Part shown: piece after piece, positions 8,290-17,178 of the stretch
Layout: every line of letters begins with the position of its first letter
Position numbering within the stretch: the stretch's first letter is position 1
NCBI RefSeq assembly: GCF_039839375.1
Contig: NZ_JBDOQU010000010.1
Span: 88,680 to 152,679, forward strand
Origin: JBDOQU01 sp039839375
Lineage (GTDB): Bacteria > Pseudomonadota > Alphaproteobacteria > DSM-16000 > Inquilinaceae
Length of the DNA stretch: 64,000 nt
Direction: 5' to 3'
The notes under the pieces: model-generated
Told to the model about the DNA's origin: nothing
The model's input: only the letters and a program-made list of their open reading frames with translations
Databases searched by the model: none
Program-made: the position numbers and the translations under genes

Positions 8290-8991
8290 TTGATCCGTTT
8301 TGAGAATGTCGGCATGCGCTACGGCGCCGGGCCGGAAGTGCTGCAGGATGTGAGCTTCACGCTGGCGGAGGGATCCTTCCACTTCATCACCGGCCCCAGC
8401 GGCGCGGGCAAATCGTCCCTGCTGCGCCTCCTGTCGCTGGCCCACAGCCCGTCGCGCGGCCTTGTCACCCTGATGGGCCGCGACATGGCGAGCGTGCCCC
8501 GGCGGGAATTGCCGGCGCTGCGCCGGAGAATCGGCGTCGTCTTCCAGGATTTCCGCCTGCTGGACCATCTGACGGCGGTGGAGAACGTCGCGCTGCCGCT
8601 GCGGATCGCCGGCGGCAGGGACGGACGGATTCTGGATCATGTGCGCGAATTGCTGCGCTGGGTCGGGCTGGGCGACAAGCTGGAGGCCCGGCCGCCCACC
8701 CTTTCCGGCGGGGAGCAGCAGCGCGTGGCGATCGCGCGGGCGGTCATCAACCGGCCGGACATCCTGCTGGCGGACGAGCCCACGGGCAATGTCGACGAGG
8801 CGATGGGATGGCGGCTCCTCCACCTGCTGGAGGAGTTGAACAAGCTGGGCACGACCGTGCTGGTGGCGACGCATAGCGAGCCGCTGATCCGCCGGTTCGC
8901 CCATGCGACCCTGCATCTGGACCAGGGGCGGCTGCTGGGGCCGGCAGGGGAATTGGCCATGGGGGAAGCGGCCATCGGGGAACCGGCATGA
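8290..8991 (+). CDS. ftsE: cell division ATP-binding protein FtsE
   Basis: ABC ATPase that pairs with FtsX at the divisome to control septal peptidoglycan hydrolases. Walker A GPSGAGKSSLL, signature LSGGEQQRVAIARA, Walker B ILLADEPTGNVD and the FtsE-type start IRFENVGMRYG are all present. I chose the TTG at 8290 because the canonical N-terminus (M/L-IRFENV) begins there with an AGGAAGG upstream. An in-frame ATG at 8248 would add 14 residues. The stop overlaps the ftsX start by 4 nt. Confidence 0.9.
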   Translation: MIRFENVGMRYGAGPEVLQDVSFTLAEGSFHFITGPSGAGKSSLLRLLSLAHSPSRGLVTLMGRDMASVPRRELPALRRRIGVVFQDFRLLDHLTAVENVALPLRIAGGRDGRILDHVRELLRWVGLGDKLEARPPTLSGGEQQRVAIARAVINRPDILLADEPTGNVDEAMGWRLLHLLEELNKLGTTVLVATHSEPLIRRFAHATLHLDQGRLLGPAGELAMGEAAIGEPA

Positions 8992-9884
8992 GACAGCGAG
9001 GAAGAGCCGGACGCGCGCATGTCGTGCCGCTGGGGAGGGACGGGGCGGACCGCTACGTGCCCTGGATCCTGGCGCCGATGGTCTATCTGGCCTGCCTCGC
9101 GCTGGCCGTGGCTCTGTCGACCGCAGCCCTGGCGGAGAGATGGGACCGCGGCCTGTCGGGAGCGATGACGGTGGAGCTTCCGGGCACGCTGCCGGCGGAT
9201 GAACGCCCCGATACGCTGGCCGCGATCATGGAGATATTGACGGCATGGCCGGGCGTCGCCGGCGCGACCGTCCTGGACGATGACGCCATCGGCCGGCTGC
9301 TAGCCCCCTGGCTGGGGCCGGACGCCAATCTGGGCGATCTCCCGGTCCCTGTGCTGATCGACGTGACCCTGGCGGGAGAACCGGCTGTCGATCCGGCGGC
9401 GCTGGAAGCCGCGCTGGCCGAGGCAGCGCCGGGGGCGCTGGTGGACGACCATGGCCAATGGCGGCGCGACCTGCTGACCGTGGCGACCACGGTCAAGGCT
9501 GTGGCGGCCGCCTTCATCCTGCTGGCGGCGCTGTCGATGATGGCGGCGGTCATCTTCGCCACCCGCGCCGGCTTCGCCATCCACCGCCCGGTGATCGACC
9601 TCCTGCATTTGATGGGGGCGACGGATTCCTATGTCGCCCGGCAGTTCCAGGGCCATGCGCTGAGGCTGGCCGTTCGCGGCGCGGTCGCTGGAACGCTGCT
9701 GGCGCTGGCGACGCTCGTCCTGCTGCAGGCCGCGCTGCCGCGCGGGGGCGGTGGTCTGCTGCCTTCCTTCTCGCTGGATGTGGGGAGCGCGCTCGTGCTG
9801 CTGGCGGTGCCGGCCGCCGCCGCGCTGCTGGCCGCCATTTCGGCGCGGATCGCCGTCAGGCTCGCGCTTTCCCGGATATTCTGA
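8988..9884 (+). CDS. ftsX: cell division protein FtsX
   Basis: 298 aa integral membrane partner of FtsE, coupled to it by an ATGA overlap. It has one N-terminal membrane helix (about 25-48), a periplasmic extracellular-loop domain of about 110 residues (TVELPGTLPADERPDTLAA ...), then three C-terminal helices with the MacB/FtsX-type segment AAVIFATRAGFAIHRPVIDLLHLMGATDSYVARQFQ. The topology and the gene pairing support the call. Confidence 0.9.
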   Translation: MRQRGRAGRAHVVPLGRDGADRYVPWILAPMVYLACLALAVALSTAALAERWDRGLSGAMTVELPGTLPADERPDTLAAIMEILTAWPGVAGATVLDDDAIGRLLAPWLGPDANLGDLPVPVLIDVTLAGEPAVDPAALEAALAEAAPGALVDDHGQWRRDLLTVATTVKAVAAAFILLAALSMMAAVIFATRAGFAIHRPVIDLLHLMGATDSYVARQFQGHALRLAVRGAVAGTLLALATLVLLQAALPRGGGGLLPSFSLDVGSALVLLAVPAAAALLAAISARIAVRLALSRIF

Positions 9885-9889
9885 AGCTG

Positions 9890-10528
9890 ATGTCCTCCAC
9901 CGCCTTCCATCGCGCTCGCCGCCGGTCCCGCCGCCATCACCGCTTCTGGCGGGTTGCGGTCCGGATGCTGCCCTTCGCGGCGGTGATCCTGGGCGCGGTT
10001 TGGCTGGGCGGGCTGATCTGGTTCGCCGACATGGCGTCCGCCACGCCGCCGGCGGACGACCGGCGCACCGACGCGATCGTCGTGTTGACCGGTGGGCGGG
10101 AGCGCCTGCCGGCGGGGCTGGCGCTCCTGGCGGACGACCGGGCGGACAAGCTGTTCGTGTCGGGCGTCTATGCCGGGGTCGAGGTGGCGGAACTGCTGCG
10201 CCTGTCGCGCCAGGCGCCGGCGGAGCTGGAATGCTGCATCACGCTGGGCTACGCCGCCGACGATACGCGCGGCAACGCACTGGAGACGGCGGCCTGGATG
10301 CGGGAGCAGGGCTACCGGACGCTGAGGCTGGTTACGGCCAACTACCATATGCCGCGCAGCCTGGTGGAATTCGACGAGGCGCTGCCGGAGATCGAGATCC
10401 TGCCGCACCCGGTGGCGCCGCCGAACGTCTATCTGAAGGAGTGGTGGCGCTGGCCCGGAACGACCGCCCTCCTGATCTCCGAATACCACAAATACCTGGC
10501 GGCGCTGGTGCGGACGGCCATCCTGTAA
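9890..10528 (+). CDS. YdcF/SanA-like DUF218 membrane protein
   Basis: 212 aa from ATG at 9890, 5 nt after ftsX. An Arg/His-rich start, one membrane helix (about 28-50) and a DUF218 domain are seen: DAIVVLTGGRERLPAGLALL, DKLFVSGVY, DDTRGNALETAAWMREQGY and LVTANYHMPRSLVEF. Family members (ElyC, SanA) affect envelope polymer metabolism in E. coli; the reaction is not established. The position downstream of ftsEX suggests an envelope role. Confidence 0.85.
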   Translation: MSSTAFHRARRRSRRHHRFWRVAVRMLPFAAVILGAVWLGGLIWFADMASATPPADDRRTDAIVVLTGGRERLPAGLALLADDRADKLFVSGVYAGVEVAELLRLSRQAPAELECCITLGYAADDTRGNALETAAWMREQGYRTLRLVTANYHMPRSLVEFDEALPEIEILPHPVAPPNVYLKEWWRWPGTTALLISEYHKYLAALVRTAIL

Positions 10529-10595
10529 AGTACATCATATTTTATTAACCTTCCTTGAGCGTTAATGGTCGCACCAGCAACCCCGCGGCGGCCGA

Positions 10596-12485
10596 ATGCA
10601 CCACCACGCCATCCATGCCCACCACGACCCGATCCTGATGGGGCTCTCCATCGTGGTGGCCGTGCTGGCCTCGTTCACTGCGCTGGATATCGCCGGACAG
10701 GTCGCCGCCGCGGCAGGCTGGCGGCGCGCCGCCTGGCTGGCCAGCGCCGCCACGGCGCTGGGCGGGGGCATATGGTCGATGCACTTCATCGGCATGCTGG
10801 CCATGAACGCCCCGATGCCGGTTACCTACGAACCCTTCCTCACGGCTGCCTCGCTGGTCATCGCGATATGCTTCGTCGGGTTGGGGCTGTCGCTGACCGC
10901 CTGGCTGGGCGCTCGTCCGGCCGTCATCGGCGGGGCCGGGACCGTCACCGGCCTGGGCGTTGCCGCGATGCATTATACCGGCATGGCGGCGATGAGGATG
11001 GATGCGACGACCAACTACGATCCGGGGCTGGTGGCGCTTTCCGTCCTGATCGCGGTGTTGGCCGCGACGACGGCGTTGTGGCTGGCGTTCAACCAGCGCG
11101 GGCTCAGCTGGAAGATAGCGGCGTCCGGCGCGATGGGCGCGGCCATATCGGGCATGCACTACACCGGCATGGCGGCGCTGACGCTGGTTCCGCTGCCCAT
11201 GGTGGTCGGGCTACGATCCACCATAGATGGCGACCTGCTGGGCGCGACCGTGGCGATCGTGACGATCAGCATCCTGGGCTTCGGCGTGCTGGCGGTCAGG
11301 ATCGAGCGGCGATTCGCCGCCTTCAGCGAACGGGAGGCGCTGGCGCTTCAGGCGTCTGAAAGACGGTTCCGGTCGCTGGTGCAGAACAGCTTCGACCTGA
11401 TCGTGGTGGTCGACGATGACCATCGCATCACCTTCGCCAGCCCGTCGGCGGTGGCGGTGCTGGGGATCGAACCCGACACGCTGGTCGATCTGTGCCTGAC
11501 CGACCTGGTCGATCCGCAGGACCGGCGGGAAGTCGACCTGACGCTGGACATGCTGGCCCGCGACGGGGCGGCGGCCCTGGAATGGCGGCTGGTGCGGTCG
11601 GACGGGGACCGCCGGCTGTTCGACGTCAGCGCCCGGGACCTGCTGTCCGACCCCGCCGTCAACGGCATGGTGCTGACCCTGCGCGACATCACCTACGAAC
11701 GCCGGACGGCGGAGGAACTTACCGCCGCCAAGGAGCTGGCAGAACTCGCCAACCGGTCGAAATCGGAATTCCTGGCGAATATGAGCCATGAGCTGCGCAC
11801 GCCGCTCAACGCCATCATCGGCTTTTCGGAAATCATTCGCGACCAGGCGCTGGGGCCGGTGGGGACGGCTGAATATGCCGACTATGCCGGCGACATCAAC
11901 CGCAGCGGCGCGCGCCTGCTGGAAGTCATCAACGACATCCTGGATATCGCCAAGATAGAGGCCGGACAGGTGGAACTGAGCGAGGAGGATATCGACCTCG
12001 CCTTCTCCATCAAGGCCTGCTGCTGGCTAGTGCGCGACCGGGCGCGGGAAGGCGGCGTCGAGGTCAAGATAACCGTGCCGGAGAATTTCCCGCGCCTGCT
12101 GGCCGACGAGAGGAAGCTGAAGCAGGCGCTGCTGAACCTGCTGTCCAACGCCGTCAAGTTCACGCCGGAAGGCGGCAATGTGGAGATCAGGGCATCGCTG
12201 GAGGAGGATGGCGGCTGCCGGATCGAGGTGATCGACACCGGCATCGGCATCGCGCCGGAATCGATCGAACGGGTGGCTGCGCCCTTCGTCCAGGCGGACA
12301 CGTCGCTGGGCCGGAAATATGAAGGGGCGGGGCTGGGGCTGGCGATCGCCAAGTCGCTGACGCGGCTTCATGACGGGACGCTCAAGATCGACAGCACGCT
12401 CGGCAAGGGAACCGTGGTGACGCTGCTGTTCCCACCCGAACGCGTCGGCCGGCCCGGGGAGCGGAAGATCGCCCTGGCGGGATGA
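10596..12485 (+). CDS. MHYT-PAS sensor histidine kinase
   Basis: 629 aa. The N-terminal MHYT membrane sensor (residues about 10-235) has seven or so helices and three signature copies: MHFIGM, MHYTGM and MHYTGM. A PAS domain follows (about 255-375, RFRSLVQNSFDLIVVVDDDHRI). Then comes a HisKA domain with the phospho-acceptor His in SEFLANMSHELRTPLNAIIG and an HATPase domain (LLNLLSNAVKF, DTGIGI, GAGLGLAI). MHYT domains are proposed to bind copper and sense O2, CO or NO. There is no receiver domain and no adjacent response regulator, so its partner is elsewhere. Confidence 0.9.
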   Translation: MHHHAIHAHHDPILMGLSIVVAVLASFTALDIAGQVAAAAGWRRAAWLASAATALGGGIWSMHFIGMLAMNAPMPVTYEPFLTAASLVIAICFVGLGLSLTAWLGARPAVIGGAGTVTGLGVAAMHYTGMAAMRMDATTNYDPGLVALSVLIAVLAATTALWLAFNQRGLSWKIAASGAMGAAISGMHYTGMAALTLVPLPMVVGLRSTIDGDLLGATVAIVTISILGFGVLAVRIERRFAAFSEREALALQASERRFRSLVQNSFDLIVVVDDDHRITFASPSAVAVLGIEPDTLVDLCLTDLVDPQDRREVDLTLDMLARDGAAALEWRLVRSDGDRRLFDVSARDLLSDPAVNGMVLTLRDITYERRTAEELTAAKELAELANRSKSEFLANMSHELRTPLNAIIGFSEIIRDQALGPVGTAEYADYAGDINRSGARLLEVINDILDIAKIEAGQVELSEEDIDLAFSIKACCWLVRDRAREGGVEVKITVPENFPRLLADERKLKQALLNLLSNAVKFTPEGGNVEIRASLEEDGGCRIEVIDTGIGIAPESIERVAAPFVQADTSLGRKYEGAGLGLAIAKSLTRLHDGTLKIDSTLGKGTVVTLLFPPERVGRPGERKIALAG

Positions 12486-12600
12486 TGACGGCTTTTCGGT
12501 CCAATCGCCCTTGAGGTTCCGGCGTCGGATGCGAATATGGGCGAAGGGTCCGCCGACCGACGGCGCCCTTGCCGTTGCCCCGAAGGCCCGCTGAAAGCCG

Positions 12601-13410
12601 ATGACCGTCCTCCGTTCCCTCCTGTTCAATGCCGCGCTGTTCGCCTGGACCACGATCTTCTGCGTCGGGATCCTGTGGGGGCTGCTGCTTCCCAGACGCG
12701 CCTTCATGGTGGTGATCCGCTTCTACCTGCGCAGCCTGAGCTGGCTGGAGAGAACGCTGCTGGGGCTCGACTACCGGGTCACCGGCTTGGAAAACGTGCC
12801 GGAGGGGCCGTTCATCCTGGCCGCCAAGCACCAGTCGACATGGGAGACGATGAAGCTCCATCTGCTGGTCGACGATCCCGCCCCGGTGATGAAGCGCGAA
12901 CTGAAGTGGATACCGATCTGGGGCTGGTACGCCGCCAAGGCCGGCGTGATCCCGGTCAACAGGGGAGGGCGGTCGAGGGCGATCGGGTCGATGATCGACG
13001 GCGCGCGCCGGATGGCGCGGCAGGGCCGGCCGATCGTCATCTTCCCCCAGGGAACCCGCGTGGCGGCCGGCGTCTGGGGCCCCTACCGGATCGGGATCGC
13101 CGCGCTCTATGACGCGCTGGACCTGCCGGTGCTGCCGATGGCGCTGAATTCGGGCGTGTTCTGGCCGCGGCGGTCCTTCATCAAGAAGCCGGGCACGATC
13201 ACGGTGGAATTCCTGCCGCCGCTGCCCTCCGACCTCAGCCGGGACGTCATGCTGGCCCGGCTGGAGGTGGAACTGGAGGCGGCGACGGACAGGCTGGTGG
13301 TGGCCGAAGGCGGCGAGGCCACGGTGCGCCCCGCCAACGCCCCGCCCCCCGGCGCCCGCGCCCAGGCGCGGGCGAACCGCGGAGGGGAGCCGGGAATCCT
13401 GGCCGAATAG
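12601..13410 (+). CDS. 1-acyl-glycerol-3-phosphate acyltransferase-like (PlsC family)
   Basis: 269 aa. One or two N-terminal membrane helices (about 8-45) precede the acyltransferase domain. Motif I reads KHQSTWET, that is HX4E instead of HX4D. Motif II includes GVIPVNRGG and motif III IVIFPQGTR. The family transfers a fatty acyl chain to lysophosphatidic acid or related lysolipids at the inner membrane. The Glu variant of motif I occurs in related proteobacterial proteins as far as I recall. The C-terminal Pro/Ala-rich tail is likely disordered. Confidence 0.85.
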   Translation: MTVLRSLLFNAALFAWTTIFCVGILWGLLLPRRAFMVVIRFYLRSLSWLERTLLGLDYRVTGLENVPEGPFILAAKHQSTWETMKLHLLVDDPAPVMKRELKWIPIWGWYAAKAGVIPVNRGGRSRAIGSMIDGARRMARQGRPIVIFPQGTRVAAGVWGPYRIGIAALYDALDLPVLPMALNSGVFWPRRSFIKKPGTITVEFLPPLPSDLSRDVMLARLEVELEAATDRLVVAEGGEATVRPANAPPPGARAQARANRGGEPGILAE

Positions 13411-13426
13411 GAGGGGCGGCGGAGGC

Positions 13427-13852
13427 TTAGAAGGAGCGGCCGATCAGGCGGTCGACGGACCAGCGCTTGCCGCCATGGATCACGAAATAGAAGCAGGCGG
13501 CGGCCCAGATGATGGATTTTTCCGCACCCGCATAGCCCTGGGCCATGACGATCCAGTGGAACCAGACGGTGACCAGCAGGACGATCATCGCCGCGAGCGC
13601 GGCCGGGCGGGTGAGGAAGCCGATGGCGAGGAAGATGCCGCCGAAGAACTCCGTCGCGGACAGGAGCGGCGACCAGAAGGCGCCGGGGTAGAAGCCCAGC
13701 CCCTCCACCATGCCGGCCGCGCCGAACGGGTCCTGGATCTTCACATATCCATGGGTGACGAGGGCGCCGCCGACGACGATTCGAAGCAGCGTCTCGGCGA
13801 TCCCGCCCCAACGGTCGTAGAATGGCCCCAGGGCCGGGATGATCAGCTTCAT
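13427..13852 (-). CDS. DoxX family membrane protein
   Basis: 141 aa from ATG at 13852 (GAGGA upstream). Four hydrophobic segments and the DoxX pattern (LLRIVVGGALVTHGYVKI, LGFYPGAFWSPLLSATEFFGG, FLAIGFLTRPAALAAMIVLL) are clear. DoxX proteins are quinone-associated or redox-linked inner-membrane proteins of poorly defined function. It lies 61 nt downstream of the ferredoxin gene on the same strand, which fits a redox context. Confidence 0.85.
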   Translation of the reverse strand: MKLIIPALGPFYDRWGGIAETLLRIVVGGALVTHGYVKIQDPFGAAGMVEGLGFYPGAFWSPLLSATEFFGGIFLAIGFLTRPAALAAMIVLLVTVWFHWIVMAQGYAGAEKSIIWAAACFYFVIHGGKRWSVDRLIGRSF

Positions 13853-13913
13853 GCTTATATCGTCCTCTCGAATTGTCGGATGGTCCTGATACACGAATTG
13901 GACATGCCCGGCA

Positions 13914-14237
13914 TCAACCTTCCGGCGCGAGCGTGACCCGGAGGCCGTCCAGTTCCGGCGCGAAGATGATCTGGCAGGACAGGCGGGAGTTGTCCTCGAC
14001 CACGAACGCCTCGTCCAGCATGTCGATCTCCTCCTGATGCTGCTCATGCAGCCGGGGCAGCCAGGATTCGTCGACATAGACATGGCAGGTGGCGCAGGCG
14101 CAGGCGCCGCCGCACTCCGCCTTGATGGGCAGGCCATGGTCCCGGATGATCTCCATCACCCGCCAGCCTTCCACCGCGTCCAGCGTATGCTCCGCACCTT
14201 CGCGGTCGGTCACATGGATCTTGTAGTCGTCGGACAT
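13914..14237 (-). CDS. adrenodoxin-type [2Fe-2S] ferredoxin
   Basis: 107 aa. The cluster ligands are the three Cys of ECGGACACATCHVYV (C-X5-C-X2-C) and the fourth in SRLSCQII. Features such as MEIIRDHGLPIKAECGG and LDEAFVVEDNSRLSCQ mark the adrenodoxin/putidaredoxin class, which serves Fe-S assembly or P450-type enzymes. The reductase gene lies upstream on the same strand, separated by family A repeat copy 2. Confidence 0.92.
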   Translation of the reverse strand: MSDDYKIHVTDREGAEHTLDAVEGWRVMEIIRDHGLPIKAECGGACACATCHVYVDESWLPRLHEQHQEEIDMLDEAFVVEDNSRLSCQIIFAPELDGLRVTLAPEG

Positions 14238-14274
14238 GTCGCCCTTGTTCCTGGTCGCGGGGCCTCAAGAAAAT

Positions 14275-14391
14275 GTCATGCTGGACTTGATCCAGCATCC
14301 ATGCGGCGTCGACGGAAGCTGGTCCGCGCCCGATCCTCCGCGCCGGTGAAGCGGCTAGGGCCTATGGATTCCGGATCAAGTCCGGAATGAC
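14275..14391 (-). repeat. family A interspersed repeat, copy 2
   Basis: 117 bp, inverted relative to copy 1; it starts GTCATGCTGG and ends CCGGAATGAC. Both terminal hairpins are well preserved, so this copy shows the terminal inverted repeats most clearly. It lies between the ferredoxin reductase and the ferredoxin genes. Confidence 0.85.
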
Positions 14392-14403
14392 GACTAAAAA
14401 ACC

Positions 14404-15453
14404 TCAAGCGACGCCGAGCTTCTTCTGCAGGCTGGTCGAGGAGGTGGTGTACTGGAAGCGCAGCTTTTCGCCCGGCTTCACGTAATGGAAAGCAGACTGG
14501 GCCATCAATGCCGCTTCGTGGAAGCCAGAGAGGATCAGCTTCAGCTTGCCGGGATATGTGTTGATGTCGCCGATGGCGAAGATGCCCGACTCCGACGTCT
14601 CGAACTTCTCCGTATCCACCGGAATTAGGTTCTCGTGTAGGTTGAGGCCGAACCGCGCGACCGGCCCCAGCTTCATGGTCAGGCCGTAGAAGGCCAGCAG
14701 CGTGTCGCATTCGATCTGGGTGACGCCGTCCGGCCCCTTCAGCGACACCGCTTCCAGTTGGCCGTCCGTTCCATGCAACTCGGTGATCTGCGCGATGTGC
14801 AGGTCCATCGCGCCTTCCGCGACCAGGGCGCGCATCTTCAGCACGCTGTCCGGCGCGGCGCGGAAATCGTCGCGGCGATGCACCAGCGCCGTCTTCGAGG
14901 CGATCGGCTGCAGGTTCAGCGTCCAGTCGAGCGCGCTGTCGCCGCCGCCGGCGATCAGGATGTTCCTGTCGCGGAACCGGTCCATCTTGCGGACGGCGTA
15001 GAAAACCGACTTGTCCTCATAGGCGTCGATGCCGGGGATCGGCGGCTTCTTGGGCACGAAGCTGCCGCCGCCGGCGGCGATGACGATCACCGGGGCCTCC
15101 AGCACCGTGCCGGCGTCGGTTTCCAGCCGCCATTTGCCGTCTTCGGTCTTCTCCAGCCGCTCGGCCATCTGGCCGAGATGGAATTGCGGGGAGAAGGGCT
15201 TGCCCTGCTCCAGCAGGCGTTCGGTCAACTCCTGCCCCGTCACAACGGGCAGGCCCGGAATGTCGTAGATCGGTTTCTCAGGATAAAGCTCGGCGCACTG
15301 GCCGCCCGGCTTGTCCAGGATGTCGACCAGATGGCATTTCAGGTCGAGGAGTCCCAGTTCGAACACCGCGAACAGGCCGACCGGACCGGCGCCGATAACG
15401 ATGACATCGGTGGAAACCGTGGTGATGACGTCTTTTGGCATGGCATCCATCAT
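14404..15453 (-). CDS. ferredoxin--NADP+ reductase, thioredoxin-reductase-like type
   Basis: 349 aa. FAD-binding GAGPVGLFAVFELG near the N-terminus, NADPH-binding IAGGGDSALDW near the middle and the C-terminal IFAIGDINTYPGKLKLILSGFHEAALMA block match the YumC-type reductases. No redox CXXC of thioredoxin reductase is present. It moves electrons between NADPH and ferredoxin. The ferredoxin encoded next on the strand is the obvious partner. The C-terminal QYTTSSTSLQKKLGV tail, after a typical FQYTTSS, is normal for the family. Confidence 0.92.
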   Translation of the reverse strand: MMDAMPKDVITTVSTDVIVIGAGPVGLFAVFELGLLDLKCHLVDILDKPGGQCAELYPEKPIYDIPGLPVVTGQELTERLLEQGKPFSPQFHLGQMAERLEKTEDGKWRLETDAGTVLEAPVIVIAAGGGSFVPKKPPIPGIDAYEDKSVFYAVRKMDRFRDRNILIAGGGDSALDWTLNLQPIASKTALVHRRDDFRAAPDSVLKMRALVAEGAMDLHIAQITELHGTDGQLEAVSLKGPDGVTQIECDTLLAFYGLTMKLGPVARFGLNLHENLIPVDTEKFETSESGIFAIGDINTYPGKLKLILSGFHEAALMAQSAFHYVKPGEKLRFQYTTSSTSLQKKLGVA

Positions 15454-15593
15454 TCAAAGCTAGGGCGCGCGTCCACCGGACGCGAGCGATCTTCTACAAA
15501 AAATTCAAACGGAACGGCCCGCCCCGGATATAGGGGCGGCCGGCGAAGAACGCCACTTTCCCATGCCGCATGGCTGGCATTGGCGTTCCATTC

Positions 15594-16436
15594 TCAAGCC
15601 TGCGCGGCGGCGGTAGCGGGCGTGGCCGCCAGATCGGCGACGGTCTCCCCGTTCGGGCTGATCTGCTGCCAGGGGGCGAGCAGATCATGCAGCCGCGCGA
15701 CCTCCCCCACCACGATAATGGCGGGGCTTTTCGCGTTGAGGCGGCGGGATTCCCGAGCGCAGCGGACGAGGCTTGTCGTGACGACCGTCTGGCGCGGCGT
15801 GGAGGCGTTGGAGACGATGGCGACAGGCGTCATGGGGGAGCGGCCACCCTCCATCAGCCTCGTCGCGATATCCTCCAGCGTGCGCAGCCCCATATAGAGC
15901 ACGATGACCTGCGCGCCGCGGGCGAGCGCCGGCCAGTCGACATCTTCCGGCACCGTCCCGGCCGCGCCATGGCCGGTGACGAAGGCCGTGGCGCTCGCCA
16001 TGCCGCGATGGGTCGCCGGGATGCCGGCATAGGCCAGGCCGCCGATTCCCGCCGTGACGCCGGGAACGATCCGGAAAGGCACGCCGGCCTCGGCCAGCGC
16101 CAGCGCCTCTTCCCCGCCGCGCCCGAAGACGAACGGGTCGCCGCCCTTCAGGCGCAGGACGCGGCGGCCCTCGCTTGCGTGCGCGATCAGGCGCGCGGTG
16201 ATCTCCGCCTGCTTCGGGGATAGGCGGCCGCCCCGCTTGCCGACATCCTCGATCAGCGCGCCGGGACGGGCGGCCGACAATATGTCGTCGCCGATCAGCG
16301 CGTCATGGACGATGACATCGGCGCTTTCTATCGCGCGCAGCGCCAGCAGCGTGAGCAGCCCGGCATCGCCGGGGCCGGCGCCGACCAGCCAGACCGTGCC
16401 GGGCTGGAAGTCGGGAAGGGCGAAAGGATGCGCCAT
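15594..16436 (-). CDS. cobA: uroporphyrinogen-III C-methyltransferase
   Basis: 280 aa from ATG at 16436, one base after the cysH stop. The SAM-dependent tetrapyrrole methylase signatures are VWLVGAGPGDAGLLTLLA, LKGGDPFVFGRGGEE, GIPATHRGMA and IVLYMGL. It makes precorrin-2 from uroporphyrinogen III, the first step to siroheme (and cobalamin). As the last gene of the cysI operon it supplies siroheme for CysI together with the upstream CysG-N protein. Confidence 0.92.
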   Translation of the reverse strand: MAHPFALPDFQPGTVWLVGAGPGDAGLLTLLALRAIESADVIVHDALIGDDILSAARPGALIEDVGKRGGRLSPKQAEITARLIAHASEGRRVLRLKGGDPFVFGRGGEEALALAEAGVPFRIVPGVTAGIGGLAYAGIPATHRGMASATAFVTGHGAAGTVPEDVDWPALARGAQVIVLYMGLRTLEDIATRLMEGGRSPMTPVAIVSNASTPRQTVVTTSLVRCARESRRLNAKSPAIIVVGEVARLHDLLAPWQQISPNGETVADLAATPATAAAQA

Positions 16437-16437
16437 C

Positions 16438-17178
16438 TCAGATGCCCTCGCCGTGGATGCCGCATTCGGTCTTGTCCAGCCATGCCCAGCGCCCGGCGCG
16501 GACATCCTCGCCGGGACCGACCCGGCGGGTGCAGGGCTGGCAGCCGATCGACAGGAAGCCGTCATCGACCAGCGGGTGGACCGGCAGGTCGCGATCGGCC
16601 AGGTAGCGGGCGATGTCGTCCGGTGTCCAGGGCGCCAGCGGGTTGATCTTCAGCCGGTCGGTCAGCGGGTCGCCCTCTATGGTCGGCAATGTGGCGCGCT
16701 TGCCGCCATGGAACCGCTTGCGGCCGGTGATCCAGCCGGCGAAGCCGGAAAGCGCCGCGTCCAGCGGATCGGTCTTGCGGATGTGGCAGCAGAAATCCGG
16801 ATCGATGGACCAGAGCGTGCCGTCCGGATCGTGGCGCGTCAGGTCGCGGTCGGCCGGCTGGATGGTGCGCACGTCGGTCAGGCCCAGCCGGTCGATCAGC
16901 GCGTCGCGGTAGCCGAGCGTTTGCGGGAACAGCTTGAGCGTGTCCAGGAAGACGACCGGCGTGGCGGGATCGGCTTCCGCCACCATGTCCAGCAGCACCG
17001 CGCTTTCCGCCCCGAAGGAGGAGACGAGCGCGATCCGTCCCTTCATCTCCCCCGTCACCATGGCGCGGACCAGCTCCTGCCCGTGCAGGTCGCTGTTGGC
17101 GGCGCGGAGGTGGGCAACCCTGTCCTCCAGAGGCGCGGCATCGTCGAAGCGGGCAGCGGAAACGGTCACGGCAGCCAT
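16438..17178 (-). CDS. cysH: assimilatory adenylyl-sulfate (APS) reductase
   Basis: 246 aa from ATG at 17178. SSFGAESAVLLDMV is the nucleotide-binding loop. Two Cys pairs, C130-C131 and C213-X2-C216, give the [4Fe-4S] signature that separates APS reductases from PAPS reductases lacking them. The catalytic Cys is C239 in the C-terminal KTECGIHG. It reduces APS to sulfite and AMP using thioredoxin. It overlaps the upstream CysG-N gene by 13 nt. Confidence 0.92.
   Translation of the reverse strand: MAAVTVSAARFDDAAPLEDRVAHLRAANSDLHGQELVRAMVTGEMKGRIALVSSFGAESAVLLDMVAEADPATPVVFLDTLKLFPQTLGYRDALIDRLGLTDVRTIQPADRDLTRHDPDGTLWSIDPDFCCHIRKTDPLDAALSGFAGWITGRKRFHGGKRATLPTIEGDPLTDRLKINPLAPWTPDDIARYLADRDLPVHPLVDDGFLSIGCQPCTRRVGPGEDVRAGRWAWLDKTECGIHGEGI

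Noticed and set aside
10545..10565. Two TTAA half-sites upstream of the MHYT kinase, resembling a CtrA box
   Set aside because: Spacing between the half-sites is too long for TTAA-N7-TTAA, so a CtrA site is not supported.
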